Source: Paraburkholderia sacchari (lineage in GTDB: Bacteria; Pseudomonadota; Gammaproteobacteria; Burkholderiales; Burkholderiaceae). From it: a stretch of 64,000 nt of DNA. Of this stretch, positions 1 to 8,316 are shown in pieces. The position numbers were made by a program, and so were the translations under genes. The stretch lies in NCBI RefSeq assembly GCF_000785435.2, contig NZ_JTDB02000004.1, positions 124,001-188,000 of the forward strand. Reading direction: 5' to 3'. The notes beneath the pieces are model-generated. The model made no database searches, was not told the DNA's origin, and saw only the letters and a program-made list of their open reading frames with translations. Position 1 is the first letter of the stretch; the number at the start of each line of letters is the position of its first letter.

Positions 1-474
1 CTGCCATTCCCGCCACCAGCTGTCGCCGCCCAGATCGGCCGCGAATGTGGCGCCCAGCATGGCAGTGAGCCCGATGCCCACGAGCGGCAGCAGCACGAGA
101 AAGCGTATCAGCGCCGAGGTGGTGGACAGTGTGCCGCTCGCACCGACATAGCGCCGGCCCAGCCACGCGCAAAACGCGACCTCGAAGACGTTGAGGAGGC
201 AAAAGCCGACGTCGCTACGCCAGGATTCGGCACTGAAATGGCCGTTGGACGCGACTGCGGCCAGGACCGCGAGCAGGAAAGGGAACCACTGACGCGGCGG
301 CAGCGGCCAGAGAAAAGCAATCGCGGTGGCCGGCGCCGGCCAGGCGATGGCAGCGAGGGAGTTGGCGCTCTCGAGGTTCGCGACGGGGCGGGCGAGCAGG
401 TAATAGAGCGTGCCGAGCGCAATGGCTTGCAGGAGCGTGCGCGCGCGAGTCGCCGTCCACGGCACTGTATTCAT
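1..474 (-). CDS. MASE1-domain membrane sensor protein, 5' part only
   Basis: The reading frame starts at an ATG at 474 and stays open for 158 codons to the window edge, so the C-terminal output domain is not visible. The visible part is almost entirely hydrophobic segments separated by short charged loops, with aromatic-rich stretches such as FLWPLPPRQWFPFLLAV and the pattern ATAIAFLWP. This is typical of MASE1, an integral membrane sensor module usually fused to GGDEF, EAL or histidine-kinase domains. A GGGGA ribosome binding site lies 9 nt before the ATG. The ligand is unknown. The family call is fairly secure; the output (probably a diguanylate cyclase) is inference. Confidence 0.7.
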   Translation of the reverse strand, partial: MNTVPWTATRARTLLQAIALGTLYYLLARPVANLESANSLAAIAWPAPATAIAFLWPLPPRQWFPFLLAVLAAVASNGHFSAESWRSDVGFCLLNVFEVAFCAWLGRRYVGASGTLSTTSALIRFLVLLPLVGIGLTAMLGATFAADLGGDSWWREWQ

Positions 475-986
475 GCAAATGATCCCCGAATTGCGCCGAC
501 GTCTTTCATGGACGGAGCTCGCTACGATTTTTGAGAAATCATATCAAAATCATTCGTCAGTTCGGTGCACGAGATTGTCCGCCCAAGGTCTTTCTTTCGG
601 CGGCTTCGCGGCGTGAGCGCGGCAAGAGGAAGAGTATGCAAACCAGCTTCGATCAGGCGCGATTGAGTCGGCCTTCAGGTATCAGGGGTTGCGGGGTGCG
701 ATTCGGGGCGTGCGTGACGTGGGTGTACCGTATTCCCTGAATGCAAATCTCAGGTAGTACCAAACGCCGGACGATCTGGTCGATTCATGGTTTTAATAAG
801 GAATCCAATTTTTATGAGTGACGTATGTTCGTTTCGTTCAGGTAATCTCTAGTGCAACGCGGCGTGCTCGACGGATTTATATTGCGTAGAAATCTGACTT
901 ATAACTCGAATCATCGTGTGTAGGTCCCAAATAGATGTCGTGTTCTGTGTAGGTTGAGTGCCGGACATCCACATGGAGCGCCGGCA
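475..986. other. intergenic region without a convincing gene
   Basis: About 510 bases between the MASE1 gene and the transposase scar. Short open frames occur but none has a ribosome binding site or recognisable product. The stretch 740-960 is clearly more AT-rich than its surroundings, as is common for promoter regions or acquired DNA. It probably holds the promoter of the MASE1 gene. Confidence 0.5.
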
Positions 987-1127
987 ATGAATGCGACTGG
1001 GACGATCACGATGACGATGCGCAAAGTGGACCGGATCAAGGTCATCCAGGCGGTCACCGAAGCGCGGCTCAAGCCTGGTCAAGCATGCCCGCTACAACCC
1101 AGAGGGCACGGGCAACCGTCTATCTGA
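987..1127 (+). pseudogene. N-terminal remnant of an ISNCY-type transposase
   Basis: The ATG at 987 opens with MNATGTITMTMRKVDRIKVI, which matches the start of ISNCY-family helix-turn-helix transposases (pattern TITMxxxxxDRxKVIQAVxxxxLKP). The match stops after about 30 residues, near 1077, where the sequence switches to an integrase-like segment in another frame; the transposase frame then stops at 1125-1127. It is a scar, not a functional gene. The switch point is a sharp junction, consistent with deletion or recombination between two mobile elements. Confidence 0.65.
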
Positions 1128-1399
1128 CGGCGGTCGGATGTACCTTCAGATCGACAAATCCGGCGCAAAATATTGGCGGATGAACTATCGGTTCGCAGGC
1201 AAGGACAAGACGCTGGCGCTCGGCGTCTGTCCAGATGTCTCACTTGCGGCAGCCCGCAAGAAGCGAGACGAGGCCCGAGAGAAGCTTGCTGGCGTCGTCG
1301 ATCCTGTCGCTGCAAAAAGGTTGGAAAAGCGCGCCGCGCGTCGTTCGGCGATCAATACTTTCGAAGCTGTTGCGCATGCATGGATGTCGTACGCAATGG
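1080..1399 (+). pseudogene. fragment of a tyrosine-type phage/island integrase (Arm DNA-binding domain)
   Basis: The frame that includes the ATG at 1138 reads through from about 1080. It carries NRLSDGGRMYL, KYWRMNYRFAGKDKTLALG and DVSLAAARKKRDEAREKLAG, the hallmark of the N-terminal Arm-binding (DUF4102) domain of P4-type integrases, then FEAVAHAWM, the start of the core-binding domain. It breaks off near 1395, and no catalytic domain (the R-H-R-Y residues) follows. The open frame runs on into the convergent dsdA gene but is no longer integrase-like. This is a residue of an integrated island whose boundary now abuts dsdA. Confidence 0.75.
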
Positions 1400-2725
1400 C
1401 TATTTCACTGACGCGGGACCGGCGAGTGCTTTTGCACGTTGCTGGAAACGGCGATGCTCCTCTGGCGGAACCAGCGACCCGCCCGTCGCCCAAATTACGT
1501 GCGTTGACCGCTGCATGTCCGCATTGAGACTGCGCAGGTAGTCGCGGCCGCAGGGTGATTGGGTCAACCAGCCAGGGCCGCCGACGGCAGCCGCTGCCGA
1601 TGGCTCCAGTTCCACTCCGGTTGCGCGTTGAACCGCCAGCAGGCATGCGTAGAGTTCTTCATCGCTTACGGTGAATACACCCGACAGTTGGGACGCCATC
1701 AAAGGACTGACCAGTTGCGAAGCCTGTCCTACGGCAAGGCCATCGGCCTCGGTCCGGTTGTCGAGACCCGTGTCATAAACGGACACCGGCTCGTCGAAAC
1801 CGGCCGCAAGCTGGACCAACATGCACGGCGAAGCTACAGGCTCCGCAAAGAAACAATGCACGTGTTCGCCGAAAAGCGCCTTAAGGCCATAGGTAATCCC
1901 GCCCGGTGCACCGCCGACACCGCAGGGGATATAGACGAATAGCGGATGCGCTGCATCCACGATGCGGCCCGACTCCGCAAGTTGTGCCGCCAGATGGCGG
2001 GCGCTCGCGGCATATCCGAGGAACAGCAACAATGAACGCTCGTCGTCCACGAAATGGCAGCGCGGCCGATCTAGCGCCTGCGATCGTCCGGCGGCGACTG
2101 CTTGCGCGTAGTCACCGTCGTGCTCGACCACGCGTACACCGCGTCTTCTCAACCGCTCCTTCTTCCAGGACTTCGCGTCCGTCGACATATGAACGATCGA
2201 CTCGAATCCCAGAGCGGCGGCCATTACGCCGATGCTTAAGCCGAGATTGCCGGTACTGCCGACGATGATGGCGTGCTTCGCGAACAGTTCGCGTGCAGCG
2301 GTCGACGCGAGGACCCGCCGATCGCCCTCCGCGTCGAGCAGCCCATGTTCGATCGCAATCGATTCCGCGAGCGCGAGCACTTCGTGAAAGCCGCCGCGCG
2401 CCTTGATGGAACCCGCGATCGGCAATGCGTCATCGCGCTTGATGAACCAGGCTCCCCGCGCGTCGGACGAAATCGATAACACTTGGTGCAGGCCATCGGC
2501 CGCCATCAGGTCCGACTCCACTTTTCCCGCGCTCGCGGCGAGTTCGGGAAAAAGTTTGGCCATTAGCGGCTCGCATCGCGCCAGCCTCGCCTCGGCGAGC
2601 GCAATGTCGTCGAGCGATGGCGCGTCGTGGGGCAATGGGCTGCCGACATCCGGGTTCAGCCACAGTAGCGGGCGGAGTGACTGTAGTCTTGCTAATAGGG
2701 AGGAAGATTGAAGCAGAATGCTCAT
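1400..2725 (-). CDS. dsdA: D-serine ammonia-lyase (D-serine dehydratase)
   Basis: Cytosolic PLP enzyme that converts D-serine to pyruvate and ammonia, detoxifying D-serine and yielding carbon and nitrogen. The 441-residue length equals that of the DsdA family. The PLP lysine is K108 in GSIKARGG, and the glycine-rich phosphate loop GSTGNLGLSIG is present. The N-terminal segment LWLNPDVG is also DsdA-like. A LysR gene starts 108 bp upstream on the opposite strand, the usual dsdC/dsdA arrangement, so D-serine-dependent activation is likely. No dsdX permease is seen nearby. The gene's 3' end abuts an integrase remnant, so its downstream flank has been rearranged. Confidence 0.93.
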   Translation of the reverse strand: MSILLQSSSLLARLQSLRPLLWLNPDVGSPLPHDAPSLDDIALAEARLARCEPLMAKLFPELAASAGKVESDLMAADGLHQVLSISSDARGAWFIKRDDALPIAGSIKARGGFHEVLALAESIAIEHGLLDAEGDRRVLASTAARELFAKHAIIVGSTGNLGLSIGVMAAALGFESIVHMSTDAKSWKKERLRRRGVRVVEHDGDYAQAVAAGRSQALDRPRCHFVDDERSLLLFLGYAASARHLAAQLAESGRIVDAAHPLFVYIPCGVGGAPGGITYGLKALFGEHVHCFFAEPVASPCMLVQLAAGFDEPVSVYDTGLDNRTEADGLAVGQASQLVSPLMASQLSGVFTVSDEELYACLLAVQRATGVELEPSAAAAVGGPGWLTQSPCGRDYLRSLNADMQRSTHVIWATGGSLVPPEEHRRFQQRAKALAGPASVK

Positions 2726-2833
2726 AGATCGATCCGTGGCTCGTTAAGCTATATGGTGCCGACGATGCTACGATTCCATGAAATCGCGGAAAAGCGTTAA
2801 TTTCTAATGAAGGCATTAGCCTTACTTATACAT

Positions 2834-3796
2834 ATGCGACTAGACGGTTCAATCCTTGGCGCCCTTCATTGTTTTGAAACCGCGGGCCGGCTCCTGAGCT
2901 TCACGAAGACCGCCCAGGCGTTCAACCTGACGCAAAGTGCCGTCAGCCAGCAGATTCGTCATCTGGAGGAGCGCCTGGGTTATGCGCTTTTCATGCGCCA
3001 GGCACGCGGGCTCAAGATGACCGAGAAGGGCGAGGTCCTCCTCGACACGCTGTCGAGCGCTTTCGCCGACATCAATCGGACGCTTCAGGACCTCGGCATG
3101 TCGAATGCGCCGCTACAGGTGAGTTGCCTGCCCTCATTCGCGCTGCAATGGTTGATGCCGAGATTGAGCGAGTTTCACAGGCAACAGCCGAAAGTCTCGG
3201 TCCGCCTCAAGGCCGAGTTCCAGATTCTGGACCGGCAGGCCATGGACGCCGACGATATAGACGTGGCAGTGCGATACGACCCGGTTCAATACAGTCGGCT
3301 GCACGCCGACGTCATCATGGACGAGTACCTCTTTCCGGTCGCCACACCCGAGTATCTGGCGCAGCATCCGGCCTGCGCCAATGGGGAATCGCTCGAAGAT
3401 GTCGTGTTGCTGCACGACGCATCGCCGTGGGTCGATGCGCCCGAGTTCGTGGAGTGGCGCACATGGCTAGAGGAGTTTCGCCCGGCGTGGACCCAGTATC
3501 TGGGCGGCCCCCAGTTTAATTTCTCCAGCCTCGCTATCACTGCCGCATTAAACCATCAGGGCGTGGCGATGGGGCGCGCGGCCCTGGTTCATGACGAGAT
3601 CAGGAGTGGGCGGCTTGTCAATGTGTTCGGAAAGCACGCTCGGGCGCCCGCGCGCTATATGCTGCTTTCCCGCCAACCCGACGATCCACGCACGGCGGCT
3701 TTTTCGAACTGGCTCAAGGGCGAGTGCGCGCGCTTCGATGATGCGCGGATGCAATTGCTGATGAGCGGGGGAGGCGACCGTGTCTGCTCAAACTGA
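2834..3796 (+). CDS. LysR-family regulator, probable D-serine activator (DsdC-like)
   Basis: LysR-type regulator with an N-terminal winged helix-turn-helix (FTKTAQAFNLTQSAVSQQIRHLE, split here as FTKTAQAFNLTQSAVSQQ and what follows) and a GcvA/DsdC-type effector domain (SFALQWLMPRLSEFH, VAVRYD). The start at 2834 gives the normal spacing before the helix-turn-helix (320 residues); an in-frame ATG at 2807 is possible, and neither start has a good ribosome binding site. It is transcribed divergently from dsdA across a short intergenic region, so it most likely senses D-serine and activates dsdA. The family call is firm; the ligand is inferred from context. Confidence 0.85.
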   Translation: MRLDGSILGALHCFETAGRLLSFTKTAQAFNLTQSAVSQQIRHLEERLGYALFMRQARGLKMTEKGEVLLDTLSSAFADINRTLQDLGMSNAPLQVSCLPSFALQWLMPRLSEFHRQQPKVSVRLKAEFQILDRQAMDADDIDVAVRYDPVQYSRLHADVIMDEYLFPVATPEYLAQHPACANGESLEDVVLLHDASPWVDAPEFVEWRTWLEEFRPAWTQYLGGPQFNFSSLAITAALNHQGVAMGRAALVHDEIRSGRLVNVFGKHARAPARYMLLSRQPDDPRTAAFSNWLKGECARFDDARMQLLMSGGGDRVCSN

Positions 3797-3880
3797 TGTA
3801 GTGAGCCTATGCCTTTGTACACGCCGACAGCGACCACTTACGAGGGGATGATAGCGCGGTACGTGACGTACTACCGGGGG

Positions 3881-4320
3881 TTAGGCCCGCGCCATGATTC
3901 CTCGCTCCGCTAGCGCCTTCCAGCATCGCGGGTAATCGTAGCCCTTGTCGGCATGAACCTTGTCTGGACGCGTACGTGGCCGGCCACGTTTGCGGTCAGT
4001 TGGATTTGGGCCTGTCTTTTGGCCCCCCGGGAGTTGGCCACGCTCGCGCTGTCGATGCCAACGCGGCCCCAATCAATCGCATCGTATCCGCGAAGGCGCG
4101 ACAACATCATTGCATGCAACCGAACCCATACGCCGCTGTCCTGCCATTCGCGCAAGCGACGCCAGCAGGTCTTCCCATGGGATGCCTGTGAACAGCACGA
4201 ACAGAATGCCATTCAACGCCGCACGGTCATCAACGCGCGGTCGCCCAGCTTTTGGCGAGGCGCGTCGTTCCGGCAGCAACAATTCGAGCGTTTCCCACAA
4301 TGATTCACTAATTCGTCTTC
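3881..4320 (-). pseudogene. decayed IS5-family (IS427-like) transposase
   Basis: Three adjacent minus-strand frames together give pieces of one transposase. The N-terminal piece (about 4300-4150) has LLPERRASPKAGRPRVDDRAALNGILFVL. The middle piece (about 4170-4040) has CWRRLREWQDSGVWVRLH and IDWGRVGIDSASVANSRGAK. The C-terminal piece (about 4045-3881) has GQKTGPNPTDR and RPDKVHADKGYDYPRCWKALAERGI. Frameshifts separate the pieces, a stretch after GIPWEDL is missing, and the segment between TDR and GRPR (normally about 35 residues) is deleted. The C-terminus is cut off. No terminal inverted repeats were identified. The element is inactive. Confidence 0.85.
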
Positions 4321-4351
4321 TTGTAAGAACGGGATGCCGGCTAAGCGCTGT

Positions 4352-5569
4352 TCAGAGCCAGGTACCGCCCTGACGTTCCGTCGGCTCTTGTTCCAGGGCG
4401 TCGAAATCGTGAATCCAGTCCAGATGATGCAGCAGGCTTTCGCGTGATCGCAGCCGGGCGTTGCGCGCCTGTGCTTCAGGTCCGTCCGGCAAATGCAGCA
4501 CATCCGCCGTCGATATCGACGCGTACTGCACCTTGCGCGTGCGGCCCCGACGCAAGCGCTCGTAAGCCTCCTGTGCATCGCGCCAGCGACCCGGGCCCGC
4601 TTTGACCAATTGAGCGGCCAGCACCACGGCATCTTCGATCGACTGATTGGCGCCCTGACCGTGATGCGGCACGAGCGCGTGCGCGGCATCGCCGATAAGG
4701 GTCACGCGGCCCTTGCTCCAGCGCCCGAGCGGCGGACGATGGAACAAGCCCCAGCGCTGGCTGATCGGCACCGCCGAGATCATCTGCACAACCGCAGGAT
4801 GCCAGTCCTTGAACAGACGCAACTGCTCGCCTTCGCGCGCAGGCGTGACCCAGTCGCGAGACGCCCACGGCGACGGATGACGCTCGACGAGCAGGAAGTT
4901 CTGGTCGCCGTTGTCGCCGATCGGATAATGCAGCAGGTGGCCCTGCGGGCCGACCCAGAACTGAATCGCCTCGGGATCGGGCAGCAGATGCATGCGTTCG
5001 GCCGGCACCACGCCGCGAAAACCCGAGCAGCCGGAATATAGCGCGTCATCGTAGCCGAGCATCCAGCGACGCGTAATCGAGCGGGCCCCGTCCGCGCCAA
5101 TCACCAGATCGGCGTCGATGCGCCGGCCGTTGGCGAAACTCAGGCTCACACGATCGGGATGCTGCACGATATCGGTCAGCCGGTGGCTGAGATTAATGTG
5201 CTCGAGGCCGACCGCCTTCGACAGCACGGCCTGCAGATCCGCGCGATGCACGCCCCAGTACGATCCTCCGAACTGCTCGCGATAGCTCGGTTCGCCGTGA
5301 TGCCGGCCGATCACTTCGCCGCTGCGCCCATCGCGATAGATCAACGCGGGGATCTCGGCGCACACTGCGTCAAACGCTGCGCGGAGTCCCATGCGCTCGT
5401 AAAACCGCGTCGCATTTGCCGAGAGCGCGACGGCCGCGCCGACCTCGCGAAGCTCGTCGGTCTGCTCATAGAGCTGCGCGTCGATGCCACGTTCTCGCAG
5501 CGCGAGCGCGAGCGTCAGGCCGCCGATGCCGGCACCGATGATTGCGATGTTCAGATCCATTTGTTCCAT
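4352..5569 (-). CDS. FAD-dependent aromatic-type monooxygenase (class A)
   Basis: A 405-residue single-component flavoprotein hydroxylase of the salicylate/hydroxybenzoate hydroxylase type. The FAD-binding GAGIGGL is at the N-terminus, the VIGADGARS (DG) motif sits mid-protein, and VTLIGDAAHAL with GQGANQSIEDA (GD motif) follows. These enzymes use NAD(P)H and oxygen to hydroxylate an aromatic ring. The start at 5569 has GGA 9 nt upstream; a second ATG three codons later is possible, and longer starts lack a binding site. It is divergent from a NahR/NodD-type LysR gene, which suggests induction by its aromatic substrate. No ring-cleavage gene is adjacent, so the substrate cannot be named. Confidence 0.9.
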   Translation of the reverse strand: MEQMDLNIAIIGAGIGGLTLALALRERGIDAQLYEQTDELREVGAAVALSANATRFYERMGLRAAFDAVCAEIPALIYRDGRSGEVIGRHHGEPSYREQFGGSYWGVHRADLQAVLSKAVGLEHINLSHRLTDIVQHPDRVSLSFANGRRIDADLVIGADGARSITRRWMLGYDDALYSGCSGFRGVVPAERMHLLPDPEAIQFWVGPQGHLLHYPIGDNGDQNFLLVERHPSPWASRDWVTPAREGEQLRLFKDWHPAVVQMISAVPISQRWGLFHRPPLGRWSKGRVTLIGDAAHALVPHHGQGANQSIEDAVVLAAQLVKAGPGRWRDAQEAYERLRRGRTRKVQYASISTADVLHLPDGPEAQARNARLRSRESLLHHLDWIHDFDALEQEPTERQGGTWL

Positions 5570-5669
5570 GAGGCGTTTCCAGTGTTCAGGCTGTGTATCC
5601 GGCACCGCATTTCCGCCTGGCCAAGGCCGATTGCGTGCGGTGTGTCTGAATTCTCGGTATCGGCCGCGC

Positions 5670-5693
5670 ATTTCACAATAAAATGGCGTGAAT
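5670..5693. promoter_or_regulatory. candidate LysR operator between monooxygenase and LysR gene
   Basis: An inverted repeat with half-sites TTCAC and GTGAA separated by 11 bp (5672-5692), extending imperfectly as ATTTCAC/GTGAAT. It lies in the divergent promoter region, about 45 bp before the LysR start. LysR-type sites usually follow T-N11-A with dyad symmetry, which this fits. Binding is inferred, not shown. Confidence 0.45.
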
Positions 5694-5735
5694 CTACGAC
5701 ATCACTGAAATCAATGAGGCTTAAGGATCCGCGCC

Positions 5736-6680
5736 ATGACTCTGAGTGATATCGATCTCAATCTGCTGCTGCTTTTTCATCGATTGATGCGGGAGCGGCG
5801 CGTGTCGACCGTCGCCGAGCAGATGAACATGAGTCAGCCGGGCGTGAGCAACGCGCTCGCCAAGTTGCGTCGGCGGCTCGGTGATCCGTTGTTCGTGCGC
5901 GGGCCGGGCGGCGTCGTACCCACGCCCTTCGCCTTGAGCCTCGCGGAGCCGGTCGGTCAGGCGCTCGCGATTCTGCACGCCGCGCTCCATCCCGAGACGG
6001 GTTTCGATCCGCTGCGCGTCACGCGCACGATCACCATCGGCATGACCGATATCGGCGAGGTCGTCTTTCTGCCTGCGCTCGTCGAACGGCTGTCGCGCGA
6101 GGCGCCCGGCATCGCGCTCAATACGGTTCGCGACACGAGCATCGATCTGCGACACGAAATGGCCGAGGGCAGGGTCGATCTCGCCATCGGGCTTTTGCCG
6201 CAACTCAAGGGCGGGTTTTATCAGCGCCGCCTGTTCGATCAGCGGTATGTCTGCCTGTTCAGGCGCGGCCATGCGCTCGAAGATGCGCCGCTCACGCTCG
6301 CCGCGTGGAGCGAGGCGGAGCATCTGGTGGTGGTGTCCGCCGGCACCGGACACGGTCGAGTGGACGACTGGCTGAAACAGCGCGGCGTGCACCGCCGGGT
6401 GCGATTGACGGTCCCGCACTTCATGAGCGTCGGCTATATCCTGCAACGCACCGACCTGATAGCCACGTTGCCGGAGCAACTGGCTCTGCAACTGGCTGCG
6501 CCGTTCTCCCTCAGCCTGCGCGCATTGCCTTTGACATTACCCGCTGCGCCGATCCATTTGCTCTGGCATGCGCGAGTTCAACAGGACGAAGGCAATCGAT
6601 GGCTGCGCGAGATGGTGATCGATCTGTTCGCAGAATCGGCGAAAAAGACGCAAGAAAAGAAGATCGTGCGGAAAAGCTAG
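5736..6680 (+). CDS. LysR-family regulator of the NahR/NodD type
   Basis: A 314-residue LysR regulator. The N-terminus reads DIDLNLLLLFHRLM and the helix-turn-helix VAEQMNMSQPGVSNALAKLRR; the PGVSNAL wording and the VFLPALVERL effector-domain opening are typical of the NahR/NodD/LinR subgroup, which responds to aromatic inducers. It is divergent from the FAD monooxygenase and probably activates it. The C-terminal tail (KKTQEKKIVRKS) is strongly basic and unusual for the family. The family assignment is secure; the inducer is unknown. Confidence 0.88.
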   Translation: MTLSDIDLNLLLLFHRLMRERRVSTVAEQMNMSQPGVSNALAKLRRRLGDPLFVRGPGGVVPTPFALSLAEPVGQALAILHAALHPETGFDPLRVTRTITIGMTDIGEVVFLPALVERLSREAPGIALNTVRDTSIDLRHEMAEGRVDLAIGLLPQLKGGFYQRRLFDQRYVCLFRRGHALEDAPLTLAAWSEAEHLVVVSAGTGHGRVDDWLKQRGVHRRVRLTVPHFMSVGYILQRTDLIATLPEQLALQLAAPFSLSLRALPLTLPAAPIHLLWHARVQQDEGNRWLREMVIDLFAESAKKTQEKKIVRKS

Positions 6681-6855
6681 ATGCTGAGCGGTCAAATTCA
6701 AGGGAGCGAGCGTACAAAGGTAGAACTCGAGCCCTCCCAATTGCAGCCAGGGCCTGGCATTCGTCGGCAGACGTGCCCGCGCGAGTGACCGTTGCAGCCA
6801 GGTTGCTGTCATCGAAACGTCACTGGGTCGAGTGACGGCTCCGGGGCGGTAAGAC

Positions 6856-7050
6856 TCATTCATTGACATTGGCAAGTTCGATTCGCCGGCGCGCGCCGCT
6901 CTCTATCGCCGAACTGTCGTCTCTGAGGCACCAGCGTGGATGATCAGACCGCTCCGTCACCTGCCTTTGAACTTGTGACAGCACGATAGCCCGCAGTGCG
7001 TCGTGGGTGCATGCATAATCGTTTCCAGATGTAGAATCGATCGTACGCAT
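6856..7050 (-). CDS. small hypothetical protein, 64 aa
   Basis: Not recognised. A strong ribosome binding site (GGAG, 8 nt before ATG 7050) and an AT-rich upstream stretch (7050-7140) support translation. The predicted product is soluble and polar, with no membrane segment and two cysteines. It has no obvious operon partner; the next gene on this strand to the left is the far monooxygenase. It may be a small regulatory or stress protein of the sort common in Burkholderia, but no function can be assigned. Confidence 0.45.
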   Translation of the reverse strand: MRTIDSTSGNDYACTHDALRAIVLSQVQRQVTERSDHPRWCLRDDSSAIESGARRRIELANVNE

Positions 7051-7160
7051 ATTAAATTCTCCGATGCTGTCTGTTCAAAGCTGAAACAACCAAATTCATC
7101 ATTTTGTTAGGTTATCTAATTTTGCACCAGTATTAAAACGTTGCTATGCGACGTGAAGGA

Positions 7161-7195
7161 AAACCCCGTAAAGGCTTGCCTTGCGGGGTTTTTTT
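7161..7195 (+). terminator. rho-independent terminator
   Basis: The stem AAACCCCG (7161-7168) pairs with CGGGGTTT (7184-7191) and is followed by a run of seven T (7189-7195). On the opposite strand the stem ends with four T, so it may work in both directions. It is well formed and closes whatever transcript enters from the left, or the unassigned frame on the minus strand. Confidence 0.75.
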
Positions 7196-7782
7196 GCTTC
7201 CTGGTCGTTACCGGCGATTTCAACGCTCGCCAGAATGCTCAGAATGGCGACATCCCTACAGCCCCTTCGCTTGAATTCTCCAGCCTTGACTGCTTGGCCG
7301 TAGTTCAGGCTGGCGCGCGAAATTTGATAAGGACCGCTTTGCAAGTTGTAGAGGTTCGAGCCGAAGCGCGTATCGGGGAAACCGTTTGGCAGGCCTGTCG
7401 CGCCGGTGGTCAGATGAACGACATCGCCTGATTCGAGCGCGTTGCCCTCCGCAGCTTGTGCAGCCGCAAGCGTGGCGAACGGCGGCGGATTCGCGTCGCT
7501 CGCGGCGGTCGGCGCCGATCCCGTGTTCGGCGCTGGCAGCGTCGAATAAGGTTGTTTCGACGCGGGGCTGGCGTCGAATCGTGAAGGATTGGTTGCTTTC
7601 GCCATGTACTGCTCGGCGAGGTTTAAGTTGGGTCCGGGTGAGCCGTCTGCCCGGATGATGCCCTTGGAAAGCTGGAAAACTAAACCTGCTGCATGACGCC
7701 GAGGGGACGGTAGCCCGGATTTGCATTCGCAATTCAGGGTCGCCTGATCGCGCTCGCGCGATGTTGTTGAAGAACCAATCAA
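7196..7782 (-). other. unassigned open frame, possibly a gene remnant
   Basis: A minus-strand frame is open from 7782 and runs through the terminator at 7161-7195 to 7144. The centre (about 7620-7290) has plausible protein character (MAKATNPSRFDASPASKQ, GFPDTRFGSNLYNLQSGPY), but the N-terminal part looks like antisense sequence and no ribosome binding site precedes the first start. Passing through a terminator argues that the 3' end is not native. I do not recognise the product; it may be a truncated exported or repeat protein. Confidence 0.25.
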
Positions 7783-7943
7783 TTAGGCATGCCTGGTTGA
7801 TGCATGGTCGAGGCGCAGTCAACAATATTTGCTGCACAGCCGCATATTCTGTAGAAAGCCTCGCGTCAGGGATTTCACCAAGTTTGCGTGCGGCGGCTGC
7901 CGTGCGACTCTATGTCTCAGTGCCATTCCCTATGGAGGTAGGC

Positions 7944-8210
7944 ATGCAAGCTGAGACGCTCAAGAATGCAAGGGCCGCCGTTTTTCTGCACCGGTCGGCG
8001 TTGTGTCTGCTGATGTTGCCAGCTGCGTGCCTGGTCTGGGCACTCCAGGCCTACCCGCCGCAAGATGCGTATTGGCTCAGCTTTGTCTTTGCCACCTTCG
8101 CCTGGCCTTTCGCCGGGGTTCTTTTTATCGTCTCGGCAGGGTTGCATGACGGCACGGTCCGTCAACGGCCCAAAAAACGTGCCGGATGGCACGCGGCGCA
8201 CGGGCATTAA
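7944..8210 (+). CDS. small membrane protein, 88 aa
   Basis: The start at 7944 has GGAGG five nt upstream; an in-frame ATG at 7932 lacks such a site. The product has two hydrophobic segments (about residues 17-36, LCLLMLPAACLVWAL, and 46-66, LSFVFATFAWPFAGVLFIVSA) followed by a basic tail (RQRPKKRAGWHAAHGH). It is probably an inner-membrane two-helix protein with a cytoplasmic basic C-terminus. It converges with urtE. No family is recognised. Confidence 0.6.
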   Translation: MQAETLKNARAAVFLHRSALCLLMLPAACLVWALQAYPPQDAYWLSFVFATFAWPFAGVLFIVSAGLHDGTVRQRPKKRAGWHAAHGH

Positions 8211-8230
8211 ATCGCTTCGCGATTCGCTCC

Positions 8231-8253
8231 GTGGGGTGCGCATAGTGCCCCAC
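8231..8253. terminator. hairpin between convergent genes, possible terminator
   Basis: GTGGGG (8231-8236) pairs with CCCCAC (8248-8253) around an 11-nt loop. It sits between the ends of the small membrane gene and urtE, where a terminator would be expected. It lacks a T-run, so function as an intrinsic terminator is doubtful. Confidence 0.3.
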
Positions 8254-8316
8254 GAGCCAGCCTGACTGGGTGCACGCGGCGCGCTGCCCGATGGTGCAGC
8301 GCAACTGGAAAGCGCG

